Notes under the pieces: generated by a model
Seen by the model: the letters and a program-made list of their open reading frames with translations, nothing else
Databases searched by the model: none
What the model was told of the DNA's origin: nothing
NCBI GenBank assembly: GCA_014728185.1
Contig: WJMB01000040.1
Span: forward strand, 1-11,196
Direction of reading: 5' to 3'
Length of the DNA: 11,196 nt
From: Candidatus Coatesiibacteriota bacterium
GTDB lineage: Bacteria; RBG-13-66-14
Made by a program: the position numbers and the translations under genes
Shown here: positions 1 to 7,337 of the stretch, in pieces
Numbering within the stretch: position 1 is the first letter of the stretch
How the letters are laid out: the number at the start of each line of letters is the position of its first letter

Positions 1-2
1 GC

Positions 3-80
3 ACGATTTGCGGTTATGCGCCTGCACTGCCGAATCCAGAGTTGCCGACCGTCGACCTCGCGGCCCACGCGCCGGCCTAA
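3..80 (+). CDS. possible C-terminal end of an unidentified gene (partial)
   Basis: An open frame enters from the left edge and stops at the TAA at 78-80. It would encode about 25 residues ending ...ELPTVDLAAHAPA. The second half of the fragment has G/C at nearly every third position, as the real genes here do, and base composition falls right after the stop. The other two + frames are also open over this short distance, so the call rests only on composition. No family can be named. Confidence 0.3.
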   Translation, partial: TICGYAPALPNPELPTVDLAAHAPA

Positions 81-630
81 GCCTGTCCGATTCTATCGGA
101 TAAGCTTTTGGAAGCACGGAACGTGATCGGACCAGATCAGGCTGATTGGGAGCGGCTTGCCGGGCCGTAATTCTCTATTCAGATATGCTACGCTTTTGTT
201 CAAACATCTTTAGCATACCCTTATTACCTTTTATTATGGCATTTAGGAGTTAGAGGCGATCTGCTGTCCGAGCATATACCAGTGCACTGATATCTGGGTT
301 TGCCAACGAAGACACTCTTCTTAATTGCAAATTTAAAATGCCCGTTTTGTGACACGTCTAATAGAATCATCATTAAAACTATCAGCAGGTTATAATCACA
401 ATTCGGTCTGGATAGGGTGTTCGATCCCAATCGTTTATTAATAGGCAGTTCGCAGGTAGCAGTTCAGACACACCGCAAATGCTGTTTGTGGCGGATTGGA
501 AGGACTTCACCTATCCCGGTTCAGCACTTGGCTGATTCGGTGCGGCCGGATCGACTGCGCTATCTTCCCGGCCCCGGCTGCACTCCGACCGCATTCAGAC
601 CGTAATAGTTGAGGCTTTAGCGCCATACTA

Positions 631-646
631 TCATATAACTATATGA
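631..646. repeat. AT-rich inverted repeat, possible operator
   Basis: TCATATA (631-637), a 2-nt spacer, and TATATGA (640-646) form perfect 7-bp arms. The size and symmetry suit a dimeric DNA-binding protein, but no gene start is nearby, so a regulatory role is speculative. Confidence 0.35.
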
Positions 647-735
647 CAACAGGCGCCGGTTTGGATCCGCAGGGTGAGGTGTTTGAAGGTGTCAACCTGT
701 AACGTTGCTTGCCCTGGTCTCGTATCAGCCTTTTC

Positions 736-757
736 TTGGTTGGTCCTTGGTTGGTCC
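736..757. repeat. tandem duplication of an 11-bp unit
   Basis: TTGGTTGGTCC occurs twice head to tail (736-746 and 747-757) without a mismatch. It sits in non-coding sequence and looks like a recent slippage or duplication product. Confidence 0.7.
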
Positions 758-878
758 TGTGATGCCTTGGTGTTTATTGCGAGCATTCATCAGCTTTTTG
801 AAACATGTGACTTAAGCGAGTTTAGCATTTTGACCCCGGTGCCGCAATAGCGGCGCGGGTTGGCGGGGCGGCGGTCGG

Positions 879-1340
879 TTAGCTTTCCTTGCGGGTTCCT
901 CCGTCTTGGTCCTCGAAGACCTTGAGCAGCAGGAAGGCCGGGGTGGGTGAGAACCCCCGTCGCTCCCACCAGCCCACGCTGCCCTGGGTCACCAGAACCG
1001 ACAGCGACGGAGCGCCCCGACGGCGCAGCTCACCCTCGACCTCCTCGACCAGGGCGCGGCCGAGTCCCCGGCCCTGGTAATCGGGGTGGACGCTGAGCAG
1101 GTGCAGCAGCGCCCGGGAGCCGTCGTAGACCGCCTTGACGTAGCCGGCGACGCGGCCGTCGAAGACGGCGACGCGGTCCACGGCGGCGGGGCAGGCGGCG
1201 ACGCGGGCCATGGCCGCCGGTCCCTCGACGGCGGGGAAGGCGTACTGGTCGTTGGCCTTGAGGATGGCCGCGACGGCGGCGGCGTCGGCGTCTTGGAAGG
1301 GGCGGATCAGGGGGCCGTCAGGGACGGTCGAGGAGCGCAC
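879..1340 (-). CDS. GNAT-family N-acetyltransferase
   Basis: A 153-residue protein of typical GNAT length that should transfer an acetyl group from acetyl-CoA to an amine; the substrate cannot be read from the sequence. The acetyl-CoA pyrophosphate-binding motif A is clear: LLHLLSVHPDYQGRGLGRAL around residues 79-97, with the Q/R-x-x-G-x-G core QGRGLG at 89-94. Motif B follows near residues 117-131 (WWERRGF). The N-terminal segment LIRPFQDADAAAVAAIL (11-27) is the usual first strand and helix. The start is GTG at 1340, preceded by GGAGG (minus strand of 1350-1354) nine bases upstream. The start lies inside the end of the upstream hydrolase gene (23-bp overlap), so the two are almost certainly co-transcribed and probably translationally coupled. 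No signal peptide or membrane segment, so cytoplasmic. The family is secure. Confidence 0.9.
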   Translation of the reverse strand: MRSSTVPDGPLIRPFQDADAAAVAAILKANDQYAFPAVEGPAAMARVAACPAAVDRVAVFDGRVAGYVKAVYDGSRALLHLLSVHPDYQGRGLGRALVEEVEGELRRRGAPSLSVLVTQGSVGWWERRGFSPTPAFLLLKVFEDQDGGTRKES

Positions 1341-2691
1341 CGAGCTTGACCTCCGGGGTGAAGTCGATGGGCAGCGGAGGGAAGGCGTCGGCGACCACGC
1401 GGCCCTCGTCGAGGAAGGCGGAGACGACGCGGGCGAAGGCGGCGGGCTGCAGGCGTTCCAGATCTTCGCAGTGCGCCGCTCCCTCCACGACGAGGTGCGA
1501 ACCCGCGGCCAGGTGGGGCAGCAGCTCGTCGACCCAGTGGGGTGGCGTGGCGACGTCGAGCTCGCCGGAGAGGCAGAGCGTGGGCGCGTCGACGGGGCCG
1601 TGACGGCGCCAGCGCTCGTCGATCAACTCGACGACGGGACCGCCGAGCTGGACCGGCGCCCAGTAGAGCAGGGCCAGGGGCGAGCCGAGGGTCGCCGTCG
1701 GCGGATCGAGCTCGGAAAGGTAGTCGCGGCCGGGAAGGTGGTCGGCGCTCTGGCCCTTGGCGGCCAGCTCCGCCCAGGCCACCCGGCGGCGTCCCCAGGC
1801 CCGGGTGAGGAAGGCCAGCCCGGCGTAATCGCCCCGGGCGGCCGCGGCGAAGGCGTCGAAGACGGCCACGGCGCGGCGCACCCGGAACAGGGCGTGGAAG
1901 GTCGCCAGGCGGATGCGGTCGGGGTCCAGGGGCAGGCCGCGCCAACTATCGGGCAGTCCGTCCAGGACGCCCCTGATCAAACGACGCAATCCCGCCGGTT
2001 GTCGTCCGGCGCTGTTCCAGCGAACCTCGTAGCGCTCCAGGACCGCCTCGACCTCGTCGGCGGTCCAGACGAAGTGCCCCGGCGGGTTGACGCCGTAGAG
2101 GACCATCCGGGCGATGGACTCGGGATAGCGCCGGGCGTGGAGCCAGGCCGGGCGGGTGCCGTAGCTGGCCGCCAGCAGGTTGATCCGCCCGTATCCCAGG
2201 GCTCGCCGGGCGGCCTCCAGGTCGTCGACGACCTCGACGATGGTGAAGTCCCCTGGGTCCAGGCCGCGCCCGTCGAGGCTGTTCCGGCAGTCCCGCCACA
2301 GTCCGGCCAGGCGGCGCAGGCTGTCGCGGGACAACGGACGCGTCTCGCTCAGCATGAAGCGGCCCACGGCGGGGCAGTCGAGGACCGGTCGGCCCTCGGC
2401 GCCCCGGTAGCCCACGGCCACCAGGTCGTGACGCTCCAGCAACCAGTGGAAGGGCGGGTGCCGCAGGCCCCACTCGGCCATCCGCTCCGCGCTGTAGACG
2501 TTGGGCGTCCCAGGTCCGCCGGAGAGGACGAAGACGGGCTCCCGGGCCGTTTCGCCCCGGCGGCGCAGGCGGATCAGCGGCAGCTCGACCTCGCCGCCGC
2601 CCCGCCTCAAGGGTCGGCGCAGCGTGCCGTAGTCGGCGGCGTAACTTCCGCCGGGCAGGCGGAACTCGCCGCGGCGCAGCTCGAGCTCCAT
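1318..2691 (-). CDS. alpha/beta hydrolase, peptidase S33 (prolyl/tripeptidyl aminopeptidase-like)
   Basis: A 457-residue alpha/beta-hydrolase fold protein. The oxyanion motif is SGGPG at residues 57-61 (the family's HGGPG). The nucleophile elbow is NLLAASYGTRPA with Ser176, followed by the RRYPESIARMVLYGVNPPG stretch typical of S33 enzymes. The acid is probably Asp379 (LSGELDVATPP) and the base His407 (EGAAHCED). The middle section, about residues 205-340, is the cap that confers specificity. The family removes N-terminal residues (often Pro) or short peptides. Two oddities: the first Gly of the G-x-S-x-G elbow is Ala174, and there is no signal peptide, whereas many proteins of this size in the family are exported. 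The start is ATG at 2691 with GGGAG six bases upstream. It is the first gene of a two-gene unit with the acetyltransferase. The fold is certain; the exact substrate is unknown. Confidence 0.88.
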   Translation of the reverse strand: MELELRRGEFRLPGGSYAADYGTLRRPLRRGGGEVELPLIRLRRRGETAREPVFVLSGGPGTPNVYSAERMAEWGLRHPPFHWLLERHDLVAVGYRGAEGRPVLDCPAVGRFMLSETRPLSRDSLRRLAGLWRDCRNSLDGRGLDPGDFTIVEVVDDLEAARRALGYGRINLLAASYGTRPAWLHARRYPESIARMVLYGVNPPGHFVWTADEVEAVLERYEVRWNSAGRQPAGLRRLIRGVLDGLPDSWRGLPLDPDRIRLATFHALFRVRRAVAVFDAFAAAARGDYAGLAFLTRAWGRRRVAWAELAAKGQSADHLPGRDYLSELDPPTATLGSPLALLYWAPVQLGGPVVELIDERWRRHGPVDAPTLCLSGELDVATPPHWVDELLPHLAAGSHLVVEGAAHCEDLERLQPAAFARVVSAFLDEGRVVADAFPPLPIDFTPEVKLGALLDRP

Positions 2692-2715
2692 GCGACGCTC
2701 CCGTGTGATCCATGA

Positions 2716-3173
2716 ATCGACGCCGGTTCAACTCACCGACTCAATCATAGCACTCACCGCCGCCGGACTCCAGCCGACCCTTTTGTTACTTGTCGTTTTG
2801 ACAATTGATATAAGCAACCAGATGAACTATTATCATGGTAGATTACCCTATAATGGCGGCAAGCATTCATTATATACACCTTCTCTGATAAAGGTGAAGT
2901 TGAAGCGCGCAATGCGCTCTCAGAGTATCTAGCTGGGTTGCCGGCGGTAAACTCGAGGCTTCATGGTCCGAACACGTTCCAGGATGCCTAGGTAAACAAC
3001 TGGTCCGGTTTCTTGTGCCGACCCCATAGTCTATCAAGCCCGCCCCTTCAGTGTTTTGTTTTCCGGGGTCCAGCCCCGCCGCCTCCGACCCCACCGGCTC
3101 CCCGAGTCGTCCTTCTTCTATCGACGAGCCTCGCTCAACCATTGCATTCCATCTCACTCATAAAGGAGATACG
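2716..3173. other. intergenic/leader region between divergent units
   Basis: About 450 bp with no credible gene. From the left it holds the hydrolase promoter, an inverted repeat TTGTC-gtttt-GACAA (2790-2804), and a TATAAT (2849-2854) lacking a good -35, which could start a long leader for the + strand genes. Possible stems follow: CACCTT/AAGGTG (2877-2882 with 2891-2896), an alternative CTCTGA/TCAGAG (2883-2888 with 2920-2925) enclosing AGCGC/GCGCT (2904-2908 with 2914-2918), and CGGGG/CCCCG (3064-3068 with 3074-3078). No known riboswitch was recognised. Confidence 0.5.
2744..2752 (-). promoter_or_regulatory. extended -10 promoter element for the hydrolase unit
   Basis: The minus strand reads TGC-TATGAT (2752 to 2744), an extended -10 matching TATAAT at 5 of 6. 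Transcription would start near 2737 and leave a leader of about 45 nt before the ATG at 2691. The expected -35 position is weak (TGGAGT), as is usual for extended -10 promoters. Confidence 0.45.
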
Positions 3174-3812
3174 ATGAAACGATTCGTTGTTTGGTTGCTG
3201 ATCTTCCTGCTGCCTGTGCTGAGCCTGGCCCAGGCGGCGGCATCAGTGGAGGAATCCGCCGAGCGGCCGCGGATCGCCGTGCTGCCGTTGGAGGCCCACG
3301 ACGTCAGCGAGACCGACGCCGGCATCGCCACCCAGTACCTGACCACGGAGCTGATCCGTCAGGGCCGCTTCGAGGTTCTCGAGCGGGAGTACATGGCCCA
3401 GATCATGGAAGAGCAGGCCATGGTGCTCACCTGCACCGACGTCGAGTGCGCCGTCGAGATCGGCGAGGTGCTGGCCGCCGAGCGCGTTCTCGTCGGCTCG
3501 GTCACCCGCTCCAGCGGCTACTACGTCCTCTCGGTGCGCATGATCGATGTCGAGGAGGGACGGGTGATAGCCAGCACCACCGAGCGCAGCACCGCCTCGG
3601 GCACGGCGCTGAGCGAGCTGGCCAAGGATATCGGACAGCGGACCCATCCGACCCACATCGCCGAAGAGGACGGCTCGGGCTGGCTGTGGTGGACCCTGGG
3701 CGGCATCGCAGCCCTGGGGGCCGGCGCCGGACTGTTGCTGATGTCTTCCGAGGATCCAAGCGATAACGACGCCGACGGGCTGCCCGGCTGGCCTGACCTG
3801 CCCAACCGGTAG
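3174..3812 (+). CDS. exported CsgG/LpoB-like protein with C-terminal membrane anchor
   Basis: A 212-residue exported protein. Residues 1-22 are a signal peptide (MKRFVV, hydrophobic core, SLAQAAA). Residues 31-156 resemble the CsgG/LpoB-type alpha-beta domain: RPRIAVLPLE (strand), LTTELIRQGRFEVLERE (the usual 'high-turnover' helix and FxVLER motif), CTDVECAVEIGEVLAAERVLVGSV, then YYVLSVRMIDVEEGRVIAS. Residues 169-190 form a Gly/Ala-rich transmembrane helix, followed by a short Asp/Pro-rich tail. No lipobox Cys is present, so it is anchored by the helix rather than by lipid. The start is ATG at 3174 because AAAGGAG (3162-3168) lies five bases upstream and a signal peptide begins there; the frame is open further upstream but that part is not protein-like. 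In this fold group CsgG is an outer-membrane secretion pore and LpoB activates a penicillin-binding protein; which role applies, if either, is unknown. Only 13 bp separate it from the propeller gene. Confidence 0.8.
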   Translation: MKRFVVWLLIFLLPVLSLAQAAASVEESAERPRIAVLPLEAHDVSETDAGIATQYLTTELIRQGRFEVLEREYMAQIMEEQAMVLTCTDVECAVEIGEVLAAERVLVGSVTRSSGYYVLSVRMIDVEEGRVIASTTERSTASGTALSELAKDIGQRTHPTHIAEEDGSGWLWWTLGGIAALGAGAGLLLMSSEDPSDNDADGLPGWPDLPNR

Positions 3813-3825
3813 AAAGGGGGACGAG

Positions 3826-6800
3826 ATGCGCAAAGCACTGACGATCATTCTGATCATCGCCGCCGTCGCCCTGGGCGATGTGGCCGTGCAGACCGACTGG
3901 TCCGGCGGTCCCGGCGAGGACGGCCCCGTCTCCGACTGGGGCGAAGAGTTTTACACTTCGAGTGATATTGACTGGTACAGCCAGGCGGGGTCAATCCTGC
4001 TGGAAGCCATCCTGCTCGACGAGCCCGCCGAGAATCTGATCACCGATCAGATTACCAACGCCCTGCGAACCTGCTGCGTTGACCTCGATCAGGACGGCGA
4101 CGTCGACGTGCTGCTGATCACCGACTACACCGAAACCGACAGCGACGAGATCAGTTGGTGGGAGAACCTCGACGGCGCCGGGACCTCGTGGGAGCAGCAC
4201 GTGTTGACCTCCACCTTTCCCGACGCCCAGGACATCAACTGCGGCGATATCGACGGCGACGACGACCTGGACATCCTGACCACGGGCTGGGAGTCCTCGT
4301 ATCTAAGCTGGTGGGAGAACGTCGACCTGGAAAACAACACCTGGGTCGAACACGTCATCGATCTCGACGGCGACCCCGTCATCAATCCCATCGGCGCCGA
4401 TCTGGTCTATCTGGACACCGACGGCGACCTGGACATCGTGCTCAGCGATCTGGAGCACGGCAACAGCAATGTGTTGTTCATCGAGAACGATGATTACGGT
4501 GCGGATTGGCTCAAGAACACCATCGACGGTTGGTACAACTCGCCCTGGTACCCCAGGGCGGGCGATCTGGACGACGACGGGTATCCCGATCTGGCCGCCT
4601 GCAGCATCGGTTATGACGATGTGTACTGGTGGAGGAACGAGGACGGCTACGGCAACTTCGGCGCCCGTCAGACCATCTCCGACGGTGAGCTGGACGATCC
4701 CAAGCAGATCGAGCTGGCCGACCTGGACGATGATGACGATCTCGACGTCATCGTCGGCTCGGCCGAGGACGGTGTCTACTGGTGGGCCAACGACGGCAGC
4801 GGCGGTGGTTGGAACATCACAACGGTCACCGGGATCCTCGGCTCGCGCAGCCTGGAGGCCCTGGATATCGACGGCGACGGGGACGTCGACCTGCTGTTCT
4901 CCACCGAGGGCGGTGAGGTCTACTGGCTCGAGAACGCCGACGGCGCCGGCGGCTCCTGGAACGAGCACCTCGTAGATGACCACGTTCCCAACTGCCGCTG
5001 GGCCGAGGGGGCCGACATCAACGACGACGGCCATCCCGATGTCGTCAGCGCCTGCAAGACCGACAGCGCGGTCTACTGGTGGCAACTGACGGGCTTCTCC
5101 TCCGGCAACCTGACCTCTTCGATCCTGGACACCGGGTTCGAAACCACCTTCAGCTACGGCTTGCTCTCCTGGGACGCCATCCTGCCCGATGATTGCAGCC
5201 TGGCCGTGCGGGTGCGTTCCAGCGACGACGACGGTGACCTAGGCGACTGGTCCGAGCCGATCACGGTCAGCGGCACCGATGTCAGCGACTACCTTACCGA
5301 GGAGGGGCGCTACTTCCAGTACCGCGTCGAATTCGGCGGTACGGACCCCAACCAGACACCGATCCTCGAATCGATCGAGATCTCCTACGGCAGTGACGAG
5401 GTGGCTCCGATAATCGACCACGAAGCGGTGACCGAGGGCGTTCTGGATGCCGCCGTCGTTATCTCGGCCGAGATAAGCGATAACAACGAGGTCGTCCTGG
5501 CTCGGGTCTTCTACCGTCGCGGAGGCGACACCGACTTCAGCTACACCGATTTGACCCTCGACAGTGGAGAAACCTACACCGGATCGATTCCCGCCGCCTT
5601 CGTCACCGAGCGCGGCCTCGACTACTACCTCTGGGCCTCCGACGGGATCAATTCGGTCAGTCTGCCCGTCGACGGACCCGAGGACCCCTTCAACATCGCC
5701 GTCACCTACGCGGGCGAGGGTATCGACTCCGGTGCGCCTCAGCACGCAGGGGACGGTGTCGATGACTATCGCCTGTTCAGCGTTCCCACGGACTACGGCG
5801 CCGACGGCGGCTCGCCGGCTGGTGTTCTTGAAGACGACCTGGGAGCCTATGACGATACCGCTTGGCGCCTGGCCCGCTACCAGGACGGCGGCTTCGTCGA
5901 GTACACCCGGGGCTCGATCGAGTACTTCAAGCCCGGTCGGGCCTACTGGTTAATTGTGGCCGAGAGTGGAATCGTGCTGGACTCGGGGGAGGGTCGGAGC
6001 CCGGATTGCAGCGAGCCCTACGGCATCGATCTCCAGGCCGGCTGGAATCAGCTCGCCTGTCCCTACGCCTTCGCCGTGGACTGGAGCGCGGTCACCGGCG
6101 CCGACGCCAACGCCGGGATCATCGACCGCGTCGAAGACCCGGTGGGTTACGAGGGCTCCTACGACTACAGCGTCGACGCCCTGGAGCCCTGGAAGGGCTG
6201 CTTCGTCTACCTGAACGGCTCCGGCGACGCCATCCTGTACATTCCGCCGGTGGAGAGCGACGCCACCGCACTGCTCGACGAACCCCCGGCCGCGGCGCGG
6301 ACCGCGCCCGTCGCCCGTCGGTTCGCCGCCTATCTACCCCCGGTCGCTGAGTTCTCCGCCGCTTCCACTTCGGCCGCGCCGGTTTCCATCAACCCGACCG
6401 CGGTGCACTCCGCCGCCGGAAACGGCGCTGTTAGCGGCGACTCTGCGGTTACCAACGACGCCGGGTCATCATCGGCGCCGAGAGGCACCACCGCTGACGG
6501 CCCCGTCGCCGAGGCTGTCGAGCCGCTCTGGTGGCTGGAGCTGGGCCTGGACTCGGGCGGCCTGTTAGATGCCTGGAACCGGGTCGGCGTGGCCGAGGGC
6601 GCGGGCAACCACTGGGACCGCGCCGAGCGGCGCCAGCCGCCCTACCTCTCCGGCGCCCCCGACCTCTACCTGGACCATTCCGACTGGCCCAGCCGCCGTG
6701 GGCGATACGCCACGGACTACCGCCCCGAACTGGGCGGAGGCCTGGAGTTCGAGTTGGTCGTCCAGCCCGCCGCCGGCGCCGAGACCGCCCTGGTCTACTG

Positions 6801-7266
6801 GTCCGGTCTGGAGGGCCTGCCCCCCGGCGTGGGCGCCGTGCTGCTCGACGACGCCGAGGGCGCGCGCCGTGAACTCACCCCGGGCGGCGACTACCTGATC
6901 GAGCTGCTCCCCGGCGAGATCGAGCGCCGCCTGACCCTGCTGGTCGGCTACGCCGACTGGCTCCAGGACAAACTGCCCGAAACACCGCGCAGCCTCTACC
7001 TGGCCCAGAGCTACCCCAACCCCAGCTCCGGTCCGCTGACCATCGAGTTCGGCGTGGACGAGTCCGGTCCCGTCGAATTGGCGGTCTACGACCTCGCCGG
7101 ACGCCGGGTGGCCACCCTGGTCGAAGGCGAGCTGACCGCCGGACACCGCAGCATAGCCTGGGACGGCACCACGGCCGACGGCCGCGCCGTTTCCTCCGGC
7201 GTCTATCTCTACCGCCTGTCAACCAGCGAAGACGCCGTCACCCGCCGGTTGATCATCAGCCGCTGA
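3826..7266 (+). CDS. secreted seven-bladed FG-GAP/VCBS propeller protein with FlgD-like sorting C-terminus
   Basis: A 1146-residue secreted protein. Residues 1-17 are a signal peptide. Residues 20-60 form an N-terminal sheet segment (VQTDWSGGPG). Residues 86-420 carry seven FG-GAP/VCBS repeats, each with a DxDxDGxxD-type calcium loop at about 86, 141, 195, 247, 299, 347 and 397, then an aromatic WWEN-like strand; the third loop has Tyr in place of the first Asp. Seven repeats suggest one closed beta-propeller. Residues 424-520 are a beta-sandwich (LTSSILDTG to RYFQYRVEF to TPILESIEISY). Residues 526-626 are Ig-like. Residues 645-808 are a domain with paired RAYWLIVAES and GWNQLACPY motifs. 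Residues 811-898 are an Ala/Ser/Thr/Pro linker. Residues 899-1045 are an unnamed beta domain. Residues 1054-1146 are a FlgD-like, type IX-secretion-style domain (SYPNPSSG, GVYLYRL, terminal RRLIISR). AAAGGGGG (3813-3820) is the ribosome site. A surface adhesin, binding or enzyme-carrier role is inferred. Confidence 0.88.
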   Translation: MRKALTIILIIAAVALGDVAVQTDWSGGPGEDGPVSDWGEEFYTSSDIDWYSQAGSILLEAILLDEPAENLITDQITNALRTCCVDLDQDGDVDVLLITDYTETDSDEISWWENLDGAGTSWEQHVLTSTFPDAQDINCGDIDGDDDLDILTTGWESSYLSWWENVDLENNTWVEHVIDLDGDPVINPIGADLVYLDTDGDLDIVLSDLEHGNSNVLFIENDDYGADWLKNTIDGWYNSPWYPRAGDLDDDGYPDLAACSIGYDDVYWWRNEDGYGNFGARQTISDGELDDPKQIELADLDDDDDLDVIVGSAEDGVYWWANDGSGGGWNITTVTGILGSRSLEALDIDGDGDVDLLFSTEGGEVYWLENADGAGGSWNEHLVDDHVPNCRWAEGADINDDGHPDVVSACKTDSAVYWWQLTGFSSGNLTSSILDTGFETTFSYGLLSWDAILPDDCSLAVRVRSSDDDGDLGDWSEPITVSGTDVSDYLTEEGRYFQYRVEFGGTDPNQTPILESIEISYGSDEVAPIIDHEAVTEGVLDAAVVISAEISDNNEVVLARVFYRRGGDTDFSYTDLTLDSGETYTGSIPAAFVTERGLDYYLWASDGINSVSLPVDGPEDPFNIAVTYAGEGIDSGAPQHAGDGVDDYRLFSVPTDYGADGGSPAGVLEDDLGAYDDTAWRLARYQDGGFVEYTRGSIEYFKPGRAYWLIVAESGIVLDSGEGRSPDCSEPYGIDLQAGWNQLACPYAFAVDWSAVTGADANAGIIDRVEDPVGYEGSYDYSVDALEPWKGCFVYLNGSGDAILYIPPVESDATALLDEPPAAARTAPVARRFAAYLPPVAEFSAASTSAAPVSINPTAVHSAAGNGAVSGDSAVTNDAGSSSAPRGTTADGPVAEAVEPLWWLELGLDSGGLLDAWNRVGVAEGAGNHWDRAERRQPPYLSGAPDLYLDHSDWPSRRGRYATDYRPELGGGLEFELVVQPAAGAETALVYWSGLEGLPPGVGAVLLDDAEGARRELTPGGDYLIELLPGEIERRLTLLVGYADWLQDKLPETPRSLYLAQSYPNPSSGPLTIEFGVDESGPVELAVYDLAGRRVATLVEGELTAGHRSIAWDGTTADGRAVSSGVYLYRLSTSEDAVTRRLIISR

Positions 7267-7289
7267 GTGCGAAACCCGCGATAAAAACC

Positions 7290-7315
7290 GACGGGCGGTT
7301 CCCGGACCGCCCGTC
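7290..7315. terminator. intercistronic GC hairpin
   Basis: A perfect 10-bp stem, GACGGGCGGT (7290-7299) with ACCGCCCGTC (7306-7315), and a 6-nt loop lies between the propeller and lipoprotein genes. On the + strand no U-tract follows, so it may only attenuate transcription or protect the upstream mRNA end. On the - strand the stem is followed by GGTTTTTAT, so it could act as a rho-independent terminator against antisense transcription from the right. Confidence 0.6.
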
Positions 7316-7337
7316 ACCCATATACGGAGGCGAACCA

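Larger units (their letters stand above)
81..878. other. intergenic stretch of about 800 bp, AT-richer, no convincing gene
   Basis: No frame here has the strong G/C third-position bias of the neighbouring genes. About 180-440 is clearly AT-rich; 480-600 is more GC-rich and could be an eroded coding remnant. The stretch holds a 10-bp palindrome CAGTGCACTG (280-289), a spaced palindrome (631-646), a tandem 11-bp duplication (736-757) and a small hairpin GCCGC-aata-GCGGC (841-854) downstream of the acetyltransferase. That hairpin lies where a terminator for the - strand unit would be but lacks a U-tract. A TATAAT at 391-396 has no recognisable -35 partner. Confidence 0.6.

Noticed and set aside
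224..430. A 68-codon minus-strand frame with four Cys
   Set aside because: No ribosome site was identified, composition is that of the AT-rich non-coding region, and no family pattern was recognised.
1210..2715. A 501-codon open frame on the + strand opposite the hydrolase
   Set aside because: It is antisense to a clear S33 hydrolase, its translation is a Gly/Ala/Val/Asp/Gln-rich string without domain motifs, and long antisense frames are expected in GC-rich genes.
3051..3173. Upstream extension of the CsgG-like gene
   Set aside because: The extra 41 residues are Pro/Ser-rich with no domain signal, while a strong ribosome site and a signal peptide fix the start at 3174.
4303..5085. Antisense frame opposite the propeller repeats
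   Set aside because: Its Val/Ile/Asp/Gly repeats are the mirror of the Asp-rich codons of the sense repeats.
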